Part shown: in pieces, positions 1-9,144 of the stretch
Position numbering within the stretch: the first letter of the stretch is position 1
How the letters are laid out: each line of letters starts with the position of its first letter
NCBI GenBank assembly: GCA_963739245.1
Contig: CAVTZP010000002.1
Coordinates: 1-64,000 of the forward strand
Length of the DNA stretch: 64,000 bases
Source of the DNA: CAVTZP01 sp963739245
Lineage (GTDB): Bacteria; Chloroflexota; Dehalococcoidia; Dehalococcoidales; BS750m-G39
Direction: 5' to 3'
Notes under the pieces: generated by a model
Databases searched by the model: none
What the model saw: the letters and a program-made list of their open reading frames with translations, nothing else
What the model was told of the DNA's origin: nothing
Translations under genes and position numbers: made by a program

Positions 1-998
<998 letters not shown>

Positions 999-1057
999 AC
1001 TTCAGATTTGATATTAGCCCTCAGTATTCAATTGTTAATGTACAAGACATAAAAAGG

Positions 1058-1083
1058 CGGCTTGGTGAAACTTCACCAAGCCG
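1058..1083 (-). promoter_or_regulatory. Perfect hairpin followed by a T run in the 23S leader
   Basis: A 12-base perfect inverted repeat (CGGCTTGGTGAA and its complement, 2-base centre) lies about 60 bases upstream of the mature 23S 5' end. On the minus strand it is followed by CC and five T residues. This has the form of an intrinsic terminator or attenuator inside the rRNA leader. It could instead be a processing stem. Confidence 0.6.
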
Positions 1084-1146
1084 TTGCTTGGCTTACAATC
1101 ACCAAGTTAACCGAATTATGTCTCCGCGTTCTTCATCGCTGGTAGT

Positions 1147-1175
1147 AGTATAGCCTACTTTTACCACTTTGTCAA
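1147..1175 (-). promoter_or_regulatory. Promoter of the 23S rRNA gene
   Basis: On the minus strand, TTGACA (1170-1175) and TATACT (1147-1152) are separated by exactly 17 bases. This is a near-consensus sigma-70 promoter. Transcription would start near 1140 and give a leader of about 140 bases before the 23S 5' end. It faces away from the rpsL promoter, so the two translation loci are divergently transcribed. Confidence 0.8.
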
Positions 1176-1206
1176 TAGTTTTTTTAGAATTGTTTATTAA
1201 CCTCTA

Positions 1207-1222
1207 CCCCCTTTATCCCCCT
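1207..1222. repeat. 16-base C-rich repeat, copy 1
   Basis: CCCCCTTTATCCCCCT occurs here and again, identically, at 47786-47801. Both copies are intergenic. It resembles the edge of a small dispersed repeat, but with only two copies visible its class cannot be decided. Confidence 0.4.
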
Positions 1223-1258
1223 CTCAAAACTACTTCATAATCTATTTATTTAGGTTTG

Positions 1259-1287
1259 TTGACATCCAGCCGTGAGTGTGCTAATAT
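1259..1287 (+). promoter_or_regulatory. Promoter of the ribosomal protein superoperon
   Basis: TTGACA (1259-1264), a 17-base spacer and TAATAT (1282-1287) form a near-consensus housekeeping promoter. Transcription would start near 1294, about 125 bases before the rpsL start codon. No comparably strong promoter was noticed inside the operon downstream. Confidence 0.8.
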
Positions 1288-1323
1288 TACACCCTAACGC
1301 TCAGTAGTTTCAGTTGAGGGCCG

Positions 1324-1395
1324 AGGGATTGGAAGTGAACTTTCAATCCCTAACCTTCAGCTTTAAATGGATGAGTTATAGCTCATCCATTTAAA
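1324..1395 (+). promoter_or_regulatory. Two-hairpin 5' leader of the rpsL operon
   Basis: Two strong stems sit in tandem between the promoter and rpsL. The first is 1324-1335 with 1340-1351 (12 pairs including one G-U, tetraloop TGAA). The second is 1362-1375 with 1382-1395 (14 perfect pairs, 6-base loop). The second ends 12 bases before the Shine-Dalgarno sequence. Ribosomal protein leaders often bind a product of the operon, so autoregulation by S12, S7 or another product is possible. That role is inferred; the stems themselves are seen. Confidence 0.65.
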
Positions 1396-1417
1396 TTGTA
1401 GGGGCAAGGAGGAAGAG

Positions 1418-1891
1418 GTGCCTACAGTTAATCAGCTTATCCGTAAAGGACGCAAGCGGGTGTTCAAGAAGACCAAAACGCCAGCACTGCGCCTTAGCTA
1501 CAATGCACTTAAGAATAGGCTGGTGCAGGGGAGAAGCTCCCCACAGAAGAGGGGGGTCTGCATCCAGGTTAAGACTACCACCCCAAAGAAGCCTAATTCG
1601 GCACTGCGCAAAATAGCTAGGGTGAGGTTGACCAGTGGTATAGAGGTAACCGCTTATATCCCCGGCGAGGGGCATGAGCTTCAGGAACACTCGGTGGTTC
1701 TGATTCGCGGCGGAAGGGTGAAGGATTTACCCGGTGTTCGCTACCACATTATCCGCGGCGCACTGGATGCCACCGGCGTGGTCAACCGTCGCCAGGGGCG
1801 CAGCAAGTACGGAAGCAAACGAACTGCCCAACCGGTTGAGGCTGCCCCAGTAGCTGAGGCAGCGCCACCGGCTGAGGCTACTGAGACATAA
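1418..1891 (+). CDS. rpsL: 30S ribosomal protein S12
   Basis: S12 lies at the decoding centre of the small subunit and helps set translational accuracy. The 157-residue product begins MPTVNQLIRKGRKR and contains the KPNSALRK block (streptomycin-site lysine) and the KDLPGVRYH block that holds the usually modified aspartate. Start is GTG at 1418 behind AAGGAGG (1407-1413). It is longer than most S12 proteins because of a tail of about 20 residues rich in Ala, Pro and Glu after the usual lysine-rich end. It is the first gene of the operon, followed 11 bases later by rpsG. Confidence 0.98.
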   Translation: MPTVNQLIRKGRKRVFKKTKTPALRLSYNALKNRLVQGRSSPQKRGVCIQVKTTTPKKPNSALRKIARVRLTSGIEVTAYIPGEGHELQEHSVVLIRGGRVKDLPGVRYHIIRGALDATGVVNRRQGRSKYGSKRTAQPVEAAPVAEAAPPAEATET

Positions 1892-1902
1892 GAGATAGAG
1901 AA

Positions 1903-2373
1903 ATGCCAAGACGAGTTCGGGTAATAACAAGACAGACACCCACTGATGCCAAATATGATAGCGAAATTGTCGCCAGGTTTATTAACCGGGTGATGATGCG
2001 GGGCAAGAAGAGCGTGGCGGAGAGGATAGTCTATGATGCCCTGGACATCATTGAGCAGCAGGGGGCAAAAGAGCCAGCCAGTGTTCTGGAACAGGCGGTG
2101 AGGAATGTCACCCCCCAGCTTGAGGTCAAGGCTCGCCGGGTTGGGGGCGCCACCTATCAGGTGCCAATAGAGGTTAGACCTGAGCGGGGGCGGTCTCTGG
2201 CTCTACGCTGGCTGATAGCTACAGCCCGAGCCAGGGCGGGCAAATCTATGGCAGCAAAGCTAGCGGCAGAACTTAGTGATGCCTCAAAAGGGCAAGGAAC
2301 AACGGTAAAGAAGCGTGAGGATACTCACAAGATGGCTGAGGCTAATAGAGCCTTTGCCCACTACCGATGGTGA
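1903..2373 (+). CDS. rpsG: 30S ribosomal protein S7
   Basis: S7 is a primary 16S rRNA binder that nucleates assembly of the small-subunit head and contacts E-site tRNA. The 156-residue length is typical. The sequence shows the expected VARFINRVMMRGKKS and GGATYQVP blocks and ends in AHYRW. Start is ATG at 1903 with a weak purine-rich site (AGAGATAGAGAA), so coupling to rpsL translation is likely. The stop is 10 bases before the chosen fusA start. Confidence 0.98.
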   Translation: MPRRVRVITRQTPTDAKYDSEIVARFINRVMMRGKKSVAERIVYDALDIIEQQGAKEPASVLEQAVRNVTPQLEVKARRVGGATYQVPIEVRPERGRSLALRWLIATARARAGKSMAAKLAAELSDASKGQGTTVKKREDTHKMAEANRAFAHYRW

Positions 2374-2383
2374 GGAGGGGAGT

Positions 2384-4462
2384 GTGCCCAGGAATTTCCC
2401 ATTAAACCACATACGTAATATTGCTATTATTGCCCATATTGATGCCGGTAAGACCACCATTACCGAAAGAATCCTATACTGCACCGGTATAACCTATAAG
2501 ATTGGTGAGGTGGATGATGGCACGGCAGTAATGGACTGGATGGCGGAGGAGAAGAGGCGCGGCATTACCATCACCGCTGCCGCTACCACCTGTTACTGGC
2601 AGGAGCACCGCATTAATATCATTGATACCCCGGGGCATGTTGATTTTACCGCCGAGGTGGAGCGAAGCCTTAGAGTGCTGGATGGTGGGGTGGTGGTCTT
2701 TGACGCCGTGTCTGGGGTTGAGGCTCAGTCAGAGACGGTATGGCGGCAGGCTGATAGATATGGTGTATCCAGGATCTGCTTCATCAATAAGATGGACCGA
2801 ATTGGCGCCAACTTTGACCGCACCCTGTCTATGATTAAAGAGCAGCTACATGCCAATCCCCTGCCCGTGCAACTCCCCTTGGGCAGTGAAGAATCGTTTA
2901 ACGGCATTATTGACCTTGTGGAGAACAAGGCATGGCATTTTGACGCCAACCCTGATTTACCACCGGTTGAGGTGCCTATTCCTGAATCAGAACGGGAAAG
3001 GTGTAATCAGTTTCGCCAGAGTCTGATTGAGAAATTGGCTGAGATTGATGACCAGATTCTGGAAGCTTATCTCGGGGGCAGCACTATTACCCCCGCTGAG
3101 TTAAAACAAGCGCTAACACGGGTAACCCGGGCGGCAAAAGGGGTACCTATTCTTTGCGGCAGCGCCCTGAAGAACAAGGGTATTCAGCCACTACTTGATG
3201 CTATCGTGAGCTATCTCCCTTCGCCGGCGGATATGCCACCGGTAAAGGCTATTGATACCAGGACAGGCGGCGAAGTCAGCCGCCCACCGAAAGACGATGC
3301 CCCCTTTTCCGCACTAGCGTTTAAGGCAGTCTCCGACCCCTTTGTCGGCAGACTGGTCTATTTCCGAGTTTATTCGGGCAGGGTAAAGGTGGGGGCGCAG
3401 GTGCTCAACTCAACCCGGGGCAAGAGGGAGCGCATTGGACGATTGCTACGGATGCACGCCAACCGTCGTGAGGAGATAACCGAGGCCGATACCGGAGACA
3501 TCGCGGCCACCCTAGGTCTTAAGAATACCTTCACCGGCGATACCCTGTGCCATTATTCCCAGCCGGTGCTTCTGGAACCAATCCGCTTTCCTGAGCCGGT
3601 TATCGCGGTGGCCGTTGAGCCCACAAGCCGGGCTGACCAGGACAAGCTGGGAGAAGCCCTGAAGCGCCTGACCGAGGAAGACCCCACCTTCAAGGTAAAC
3701 TACGACCGTGAGGCGGGGCAGACAATTATTTCCGGTATGGGCGAGCTTCACCTGGAGTACCTGGTAAGCAGACTGCTCAGTGAGTTTGGGGTCGGGGCAA
3801 AGGTGGGCAAGCCCAAGGTTGCCTATAAGGAGACTATTACCCAACCGGTGGCGGTGGAGGGGAGGTTTATTCGGCAAAGCGGGGGGCATGGGCAGTATGG
3901 CCATGTCTGGCTCCGGCTTGAGCCTATGGAGCGGGGCAGCGGCTTTCAATTTGTCGATGGGATTAGAGGCACGGCTATTCCCAAGCAGTATATTCCGGCA
4001 GTACAGATGGGCATTAAGGAGGCGATGGAGACCGGCGTAGTGGCCGGCTATCCGGTAGTTGATATCAGGGCAACCATCTATGATGGTAGCTACCACGAGG
4101 TTGACTCATCAGAAATGGCGTTCAAGATGGCAGCTTCAATGGCGCTACGAGGCGGGGTCATGAAAGCCAAACCTATCCTTCTTGAGCCGATTATGAAACT
4201 GGAAATAGTTGCACCAGAGCAGTTCCTTGGTGATATAATGGGTGACCTGAACTCAAGGCGGGGACATATTGAGTCTATCGGGACACGCCACGAGATGGTT
4301 GTTATTCGTGCCCTTGTCCCCTTAGCCGAGACCTTCGGCTACGCCACCAGTCTCAGGTCGCTAACCCAGGGTAGGGCAAGCCATACCCTGGAATTTTATC
4401 GCTATCAGGAGGTGCCAGCCGAGCTGGCTGACCAGATAACGGGTAAGGCTATGGTTAGATAG
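2384..4462 (+). CDS. fusA: Translation elongation factor G
   Basis: EF-G is the cytosolic GTPase that drives ribosomal translocation and, with RRF, recycling. The product carries the P-loop AHIDAGKTT (about residues 17-25), DTPGH and NKMD G-motifs, then the later domains ending in an RGRASHTLEFYRYQEVP-like C-terminus. Start is set at GTG 2384, preceded by GAGGAGGGG with 5-base spacing. This gives 692 residues, the usual length; an upstream ATG in frame at 2315 would overlap rpsG. Unusually, no tuf gene follows: rpsJ begins 8 bases after the stop. Confidence 0.97.
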   Translation: MPRNFPLNHIRNIAIIAHIDAGKTTITERILYCTGITYKIGEVDDGTAVMDWMAEEKRRGITITAAATTCYWQEHRINIIDTPGHVDFTAEVERSLRVLDGGVVVFDAVSGVEAQSETVWRQADRYGVSRICFINKMDRIGANFDRTLSMIKEQLHANPLPVQLPLGSEESFNGIIDLVENKAWHFDANPDLPPVEVPIPESERERCNQFRQSLIEKLAEIDDQILEAYLGGSTITPAELKQALTRVTRAAKGVPILCGSALKNKGIQPLLDAIVSYLPSPADMPPVKAIDTRTGGEVSRPPKDDAPFSALAFKAVSDPFVGRLVYFRVYSGRVKVGAQVLNSTRGKRERIGRLLRMHANRREEITEADTGDIAATLGLKNTFTGDTLCHYSQPVLLEPIRFPEPVIAVAVEPTSRADQDKLGEALKRLTEEDPTFKVNYDREAGQTIISGMGELHLEYLVSRLLSEFGVGAKVGKPKVAYKETITQPVAVEGRFIRQSGGHGQYGHVWLRLEPMERGSGFQFVDGIRGTAIPKQYIPAVQMGIKEAMETGVVAGYPVVDIRATIYDGSYHEVDSSEMAFKMAASMALRGGVMKAKPILLEPIMKLEIVAPEQFLGDIMGDLNSRRGHIESIGTRHEMVVIRALVPLAETFGYATSLRSLTQGRASHTLEFYRYQEVPAELADQITGKAMVR

Positions 4463-4470
4463 GTGAGGTT

Positions 4471-4779
4471 ATGCCAAAGCAGAAAATTCGGATTAAGCTA
4501 AAGGGTTATGACCACAAGATTCTTGACCAGTCGGCAGAGCAGATTGTAGCTGCCGTAGAGCGGACGGGAGCGGTGGTTATTGGACCGGTGCCACTACCCA
4601 CCCGCATTCAGCGGTTCAGCGTTATCCGCTCCCCGTTTATTGATAAGGACTCGCAGGAGCAGTTTGAGATTAGAACCCATAAGCGTCTAATTGATATTGT
4701 TGAGATGACGTCTAAGACGATAGACGCCTTGAGCAGCCTGAATCTACCAGCAGGGGTTGAAATAGACATTAAGTTATAA
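4471..4779 (+). CDS. rpsJ: 30S ribosomal protein S10
   Basis: S10 belongs to the small-subunit head and also serves as NusE in transcription antitermination. The 102-residue product shows KLKGYDHKILDQSA near the N-terminus and the FEIRTHKRLIDI segment typical of the family. Start is ATG 4471 behind GGTGAGG. It opens the S10 block directly after fusA, replacing the usual fusA-tuf-rpsJ order. Confidence 0.98.
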   Translation: MPKQKIRIKLKGYDHKILDQSAEQIVAAVERTGAVVIGPVPLPTRIQRFSVIRSPFIDKDSQEQFEIRTHKRLIDIVEMTSKTIDALSSLNLPAGVEIDIKL

Positions 4780-4790
4780 GGTCTAAGGAT

Positions 4791-5393
4791 ATGGTTGAAG
4801 GGATTATTGGCCGAAAGCTGGGCATGGGGCGGATATTCAGAGACAATGGCAAGGTTGAGGCAGTTACCGCCATTGAGGCTGGCCCATGCGTTGTGACCCA
4901 GGTTAAAACCAAGACTAAGGAGGGATATAACGCCGCCCAGCTCGGATTTGGTGAAACCAAGGGGACTCCCTCTCGGCAGGGGCAGTTTAAGTACCTGAGA
5001 GAATTCAGGGTAGCTGATACTGAAGCGATTAAAGTGGGAGACAAGATAGACGCCAGCCTGTTTAAGGAGGGCGACCTGGTTGATATTAGCGGGGTGTCAA
5101 AGGGTAAAGGCTTTGCCGGGGTGGTGAAACGTCATCACTTTGCCGGCGGACCAAAGACCCACGGGCAGTCTGACCGCCACCGTGCCCCCGGCTCTATCGG
5201 CCAAACTACCTCCCCGGGCAGGGTGCTCAAGGGGATGCGTATGGCAGGACATATGGGCAATAGTCGGGTGACGGCTCGCAATCTGGAGGTAAGTAAGGCT
5301 GACCCCAGCCGTAACCTGTTGCTGATTAAGGGGACTGTCCCTGGGGCAAGGAATGGACTACTCGTGATAAGGAAAGCAGGGGGAAGGAAGTAA
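4791..5393 (+). CDS. rplC: 50S ribosomal protein L3
   Basis: L3 is an early assembly protein reaching towards the peptidyl-transferase centre. The 200-residue sequence starts MVEGIIGRKLGM and contains the signature around FAGGPKTHGQSDRHR and GSIGQTTSPGRVLKG, whose loop extends into 23S rRNA. Start ATG 4791 has AAGGA in front. The TAA stop abuts the GTG start of rplD with no gap, so the two are probably translationally coupled. Confidence 0.98.
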   Translation: MVEGIIGRKLGMGRIFRDNGKVEAVTAIEAGPCVVTQVKTKTKEGYNAAQLGFGETKGTPSRQGQFKYLREFRVADTEAIKVGDKIDASLFKEGDLVDISGVSKGKGFAGVVKRHHFAGGPKTHGQSDRHRAPGSIGQTTSPGRVLKGMRMAGHMGNSRVTARNLEVSKADPSRNLLLIKGTVPGARNGLLVIRKAGGRK

Positions 5394-6071
5394 GTGCAAG
5401 TCCCAGTTTATAGCCTTAGCGGCGAGGTGGTTAAACACATAGAAATAAGCGATAACGTCTTTGCCGTGCCCTTTAATGAGGCAGTGGTGCATCAAGCAGT
5501 GGTAAGGCAAAAGGCGAATGCCCGCCAGGGAACGGCCAGTACCAAAACTCGCGGTGAGGTCTCCGGCAGCGGTAAAAAGCTATATCGGCAGAAGCATACC
5601 GGAATGGCTCGGGCTGGTGGCAGAAGGTCACCAACACGCCGGGGTGGTGGCATCATCTTTGGTCCTAAGCCAAGGAGCTATCGCCAGGAAATGCCAAAGA
5701 AGATGCGCCGAGTGGCACTGAGGTGTGCCCTATCCGCCAAGGCAAGAGAGAAGGAGCTAACGGTCCTGGAAAAGCTGGAGCTTGAGCAGCCTAAGACCAG
5801 ACAGATGGAGGCGATTCTGGCGGCGCTGGGGGTGGATTCCTCAGCCCTTATCGTTACCGGCAAGCCGGAGGGAAACGTAGTTAAGTCAGCGCGCAATATG
5901 GCCGGGGTTAAGACCCTGCCCGCCAGTATACTCAATGTGGTCGACATCCTCACCTACAAGAGATTATTGATGACCGAGGCAGCGGTGCGCAGGGCAGAGG
6001 AGCTATGGGGCCCCCAGAAATCGGAGATTTCTGGGGTAAAGCTATGGGGAGGTGGCAATGCATCTGTATGA
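5394..6071 (+). CDS. rplD: 50S ribosomal protein L4
   Basis: L4 lines the nascent-peptide exit tunnel and in some bacteria represses its own operon. At 225 residues it is somewhat longer than usual. The RNA-binding loop is clear (GSGKKLYRQKHTGMARAG followed by RRSPTRRGGGIIFGP). Translation starts at GTG 5394 immediately after the rplC stop. The last 14 bases overlap the start of rplW in another frame. Confidence 0.97.
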   Translation: MQVPVYSLSGEVVKHIEISDNVFAVPFNEAVVHQAVVRQKANARQGTASTKTRGEVSGSGKKLYRQKHTGMARAGGRRSPTRRGGGIIFGPKPRSYRQEMPKKMRRVALRCALSAKAREKELTVLEKLELEQPKTRQMEAILAALGVDSSALIVTGKPEGNVVKSARNMAGVKTLPASILNVVDILTYKRLLMTEAAVRRAEELWGPQKSEISGVKLWGGGNASV

Positions 6072-6342
6072 GGTATTGCGCCGCCCGCTGGTAACGGAGA
6101 AGAATGCCGCCCTTCAGGCTCAAGGCAAATATGCCTTTGAGGTCGCGGAAGAGGCGAATAAAGAACAGGTTAAACAGGCGGTGGAAAAAGCATTTAATGT
6201 CACGGTAACACAGGTTAATGTGATGATAGTGTCGGGTAAGGGGCGGAGGATGCGGGGAAGATGGGTCATGAACCCACCGTGGAAAAAGGCTATTGTTTCC
6301 CTTAAGCCAGGGGACAAGATAGAAATAGTGGAGGGGGTCTAA
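6058..6342 (+). CDS. rplW: 50S ribosomal protein L23
   Basis: L23 sits at the tunnel exit and docks trigger factor and SRP. The 94-residue product begins MHLYEVLRRPLVTEKN, a standard L23 opening. I chose ATG 6058 because GGGGAGG ends 5 bases upstream; a GTG two codons earlier (6052) lies within that Shine-Dalgarno sequence. It overlaps the end of rplD by 14 bases and is followed without a gap by rplB. Confidence 0.97.
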   Translation: MHLYEVLRRPLVTEKNAALQAQGKYAFEVAEEANKEQVKQAVEKAFNVTVTQVNVMIVSGKGRRMRGRWVMNPPWKKAIVSLKPGDKIEIVEGV

Positions 6343-7170
6343 GTGCCATTAAAGATATATCGCCCGACCTCCCCCGGTAGACGGGGTATGACCGGCGCTA
6401 CCTTTGAGGAAATAACCAAAAGTAAGCCGGAAAAATCATTGCTTCTACCACTGAAGAAGAAGGCGGGGCGCAGTAATCAGGGGAAGATAACCGTTCGTCA
6501 CCGCGGTGGTGGCGCCAAGCGGAGGCTACGCTTACTGGATTTTAAGCGTGATAAGCTTGGCATCCCGGGCCGGGTGGCTTCAATTGAATACGACCCCAAC
6601 CGCTCCGCCCGTATTGCCCTGATTTACTACGCTGACGGGGAGAAGCGTTACATTCTGGCTCCCTCTGAACTTAATGTTGGCAATATTATAAAGTCAGGTA
6701 GTGATGCCGAGATAAAACCGGGTAATGCCTTACCACTAAAGCTAATGCCGACCGGCACGCTAATACACAATATTGAATTGGAGGTAGGGGGAGGCGGGCA
6801 ATTGGTGCGAAGTGCTGGAGTCGCGGCTCAACTAATGGCGAAGGAGGGTGAACATGCCCTGGTCAGGTTACCCTCTGGCGAGTTGCGGCGTATCCGCAGC
6901 GATTGCATGGCGACTATCGGGCAGGTAGGGAATGTTGACCATCGGAGTATCAGCCTGGGCAAGGCAGGCCGTAAACGGTGGTTGGGCGTGCGCCCAACAG
7001 TAAGAGGCTCGGCGATGTCCCCGCGCGACCATCCTCATGGTGGCGGGGAAGGTAGATCCCCGATAGGCATGCCCGGACCGAAAACACCCTGGGGTAAGCC
7101 AGCCATGGGCTATAGGACTCGCAAGCCCAAGGCTTCAGATAGAATGATTATTAAGCGTAGAGGGAAGTAA
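6343..7170 (+). CDS. rplB: 50S ribosomal protein L2
   Basis: L2 is needed for subunit association and peptidyl transfer. The 275-residue product has the expected order: a GRNNQGKIT-like segment (here GRSNQGKITVRHRGGG), the SH3-like core, and the C-terminal SPRDHPHGGGEGRSPIG block with the conserved histidine. Start is GTG 6343 directly after the rplW stop. Length and motifs are canonical. Confidence 0.98.
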   Translation: MPLKIYRPTSPGRRGMTGATFEEITKSKPEKSLLLPLKKKAGRSNQGKITVRHRGGGAKRRLRLLDFKRDKLGIPGRVASIEYDPNRSARIALIYYADGEKRYILAPSELNVGNIIKSGSDAEIKPGNALPLKLMPTGTLIHNIELEVGGGGQLVRSAGVAAQLMAKEGEHALVRLPSGELRRIRSDCMATIGQVGNVDHRSISLGKAGRKRWLGVRPTVRGSAMSPRDHPHGGGEGRSPIGMPGPKTPWGKPAMGYRTRKPKASDRMIIKRRGK

Positions 7171-7173
7171 AGG

Positions 7174-7449
7174 ATGTCAAGGTCAACCAAGAAAGGCCCA
7201 GCCGTTGACAGCAAACTAATAAAGAAGGTTGAGGCACTGAGCCGCTCTGGCGAGAAGACAGTAATCAAGACCTGGTCACGCTGGTCTACCATCGTGCCGG
7301 AGATGGTGGGGTTTACCATCGGCGTCCATGATGGCCGGAGGCATGTACCCATCTATATCACCGAAAATATGGTCGGGCACAAGCTGGGCGAGTTCGCTGC
7401 CACCCGAACCTTCAGGGGGCATCAGACCAGGGGAGATAAAACTACCTAG
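7174..7449 (+). CDS. rpsS: 30S ribosomal protein S19
   Basis: S19 lies in the head of the small subunit near the A-site finger. The 91-residue product begins MSRSTKKGPAVD and contains the family signature from MVGFTIGVHDGRRHVPIYI to LGEFAATRTFRGH. Start is ATG 7174, 3 bases after the rplB stop and within reach of the AAAGGA sequence there. Confidence 0.98.
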   Translation: MSRSTKKGPAVDSKLIKKVEALSRSGEKTVIKTWSRWSTIVPEMVGFTIGVHDGRRHVPIYITENMVGHKLGEFAATRTFRGHQTRGDKTT

Positions 7450-7468
7450 GTAAGGAAATAAGGCGGAG

Positions 7469-7807
7469 ATGGAAGTGAAGGCAGTAGCTAAAAATATCAG
7501 CATATCACCACGCAAGGTACGCCTGGTGATAGACCTGGTGCGGGGAAAGAGGATAGATGAGGCGTTAGCCTTACTTAAGTTTACCCCTACCCCCACGGCT
7601 AAGGCTGTCGCCAAGGTAGTGAAATCAGCAGCGGCTAATGCTGAGAACAATTTTCAGCTCTCCCCGGCTGATTTGAAGATTGTCAAAATCTTTGCTGATG
7701 AGGCGAGAACCCTAAAGCGGTATCGCCCCGGGACACGAGGGCGGGTAAACCCCATCCTTAAGCGTTCTAGCCATATAACAGTTATCGTTGCTGAGGAGGA
7801 GCAGTAA
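7469..7807 (+). CDS. rplV: 50S ribosomal protein L22
   Basis: L22 contributes a beta-hairpin to the exit tunnel. The 112-residue product opens with MEVKAVAKNISISPRKVRLV and ends with the RYRPGTRGRVNPILKRSSHI tunnel-loop segment. Start ATG 7469 is preceded by AAGGCGGAG. The stop lies 1 base before the rpsC start, whose Shine-Dalgarno sequence is inside the end of this gene. Confidence 0.98.
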   Translation: MEVKAVAKNISISPRKVRLVIDLVRGKRIDEALALLKFTPTPTAKAVAKVVKSAAANAENNFQLSPADLKIVKIFADEARTLKRYRPGTRGRVNPILKRSSHITVIVAEEEQ

Positions 7808-7808
7808 G

Positions 7809-8477
7809 TTGGGTCATAAGGTTCATCCTTTAGGCTTTAGAATCGGAGTCATACGTGATTGGCAAGCCAGATGGTATGCCGATAAGAACTACGCCGAATT
7901 TTTACACGAAGACCTGAAACTTCGCCAGGCTATTCAGTCCAAAAATGCTGAGGCCGGTATCTCTGAGGTGGAAATTGACCGCCAGGCAAATAAGGTAACG
8001 GTAACCATTCATACCGCCCGACCTGGTGTGGTCATCGGGCGGGGAGGACAGCGGGTTGATGAACTGAGGCTCCATCTTGAGAGCCTTATTGGGAAGAGGA
8101 TTCAACTCAATATCCTTGAGGTTCAGCAGCCTGAACTTGATGCCTATCTGGTAGCCAGGGCGATAGCCGACCAGATTGAGCATCGCGTTGCCTTCCGCCG
8201 GGCAATGAAGCAAACAGTATTCCGCACCATGCAGGCCGGGGCTAAGGGGATAAGACTAAGCTGTGCCGGCAGACTTGGTGGTACTGAGATAGCTCGCCGC
8301 GAGATTGTACATCAGGGGCAAGTGCCACTACATACGCTGCGGGCTGATATCGATTATGGCTTTGCCGAGGCGCATACCACCCTGGGTCAGATTGGGGTGA
8401 AGGTCTGGATTTACCGGGGTGATATTCTGACCAAGCCAACCAAGCTGGAGGCTGAGGAGACTCCGGCTGAGCCATAG
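7809..8477 (+). CDS. rpsC: 30S ribosomal protein S3
   Basis: S3 helps form the mRNA entry channel. The 222-residue product has an N-terminal MGHKVHPLGFRIG opening, a KH domain with the GVVIGRGG loop, and the C-terminal domain ending in a short acidic tail. I place the start at TTG 7809 because AGGAGGAG lies 6 bases upstream and because the family begins at this residue. The longer frame from 7788 would overlap rplV. Confidence 0.96.
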   Translation: MGHKVHPLGFRIGVIRDWQARWYADKNYAEFLHEDLKLRQAIQSKNAEAGISEVEIDRQANKVTVTIHTARPGVVIGRGGQRVDELRLHLESLIGKRIQLNILEVQQPELDAYLVARAIADQIEHRVAFRRAMKQTVFRTMQAGAKGIRLSCAGRLGGTEIARREIVHQGQVPLHTLRADIDYGFAEAHTTLGQIGVKVWIYRGDILTKPTKLEAEETPAEP

Positions 8478-8490
8478 CTAGGGGAAAAGG

Positions 8491-8937
8491 ATGATACAGC
8501 CGAAGCGGGTAAAATATCGCAAGAGTCACCGGGGGCGGCTTAAGGGTAAGGCCAACGCCGGGAATAAGGTTGAATTTGGCGATTTTGGCTTACAGGCATT
8601 GGAACCGGCCTGGATTACCAGCCGCCAGATTGAAGCGGGACGGCGCGCCATCACTCGTCACATCCGCCGTGGTGGCAATGTCTGGGTCCGTATCTTACCC
8701 GATAAGCCCGTGACCAAGAAGCCAGCGGAAACCCGCCAGGGCGGCGGCAAGGGTCCCCCAGACCACTGGGTGGCCGTGGTTAAGCCGGGAAGAATCATGT
8801 TTGAAATGGGGGGGGTTAGTGAGACAATAGCCAAAGAGGCAATGCGCCTGGCGGCGCATAAGCTGCCAATAAGCAGCAGATTTGTAACTCGGGAAATCGC
8901 CCTAGCCGCTGGCACCAAGTCAGAAACCGGGGGTTAA
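8491..8937 (+). CDS. rplP: 50S ribosomal protein L16
   Basis: L16 organises the A-site region of the large subunit. The 148-residue product shows KYRKSHRGRLKGKANAGN near the N-terminus and the RRGGNVWVRILPDKPVTKKPAE block. The conserved loop after it reads RQGGGKGPPDHW, where many bacteria have a KMGKGKG version. Start ATG 8491 follows GGGGAAAAGG. It belongs to the S10 block. Confidence 0.97.
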   Translation: MIQPKRVKYRKSHRGRLKGKANAGNKVEFGDFGLQALEPAWITSRQIEAGRRAITRHIRRGGNVWVRILPDKPVTKKPAETRQGGGKGPPDHWVAVVKPGRIMFEMGGVSETIAKEAMRLAAHKLPISSRFVTREIALAAGTKSETGG

Positions 8938-8941
8938 ATAA

Positions 8942-9139
8942 GTGAAGGTTGAAGAGATTAGGGTTCTCACCACTGAAGAACTGGCTAAGCAACTGGAGGA
9001 GGCTCATCACGAGCTGTTTAACCTTCGCTTTCGGTTGGCAACCAAGCAACTGGTAAACCATCGTGAGATCCCCAGGGTTAAAAAGAAGATTGCCACACTC
9101 AAGACAATACTAAGGGAAAGAGAAGCGGGTATAAGGTAG
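8942..9139 (+). CDS. rpmC: 50S ribosomal protein L29
   Basis: L29 is a small helical protein near the tunnel exit beside L23. The 65-residue product is almost entirely two predicted helices with the HHELFNLRFRLATKQL signature. It starts at GTG 8942, 4 bases after the rplP stop. Its TAG stop overlaps a possible GTG start of rpsQ. Confidence 0.96.
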   Translation: MKVEEIRVLTTEELAKQLEEAHHELFNLRFRLATKQLVNHREIPRVKKKIATLKTILREREAGIR

Positions 9140-9144
9140 TGTCT

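Noticed and set aside
1391..1690. Minus-strand ORF of 99 codons over the rpsL start
   Set aside because: It is a shadow of rpsL and of the leader stem; it has no family resemblance or ribosome-binding site.
3512..4096. Minus-strand ORF of 194 codons inside fusA
   Set aside because: Long antisense frames are common in such genes; the translation matches nothing and fusA is certain.
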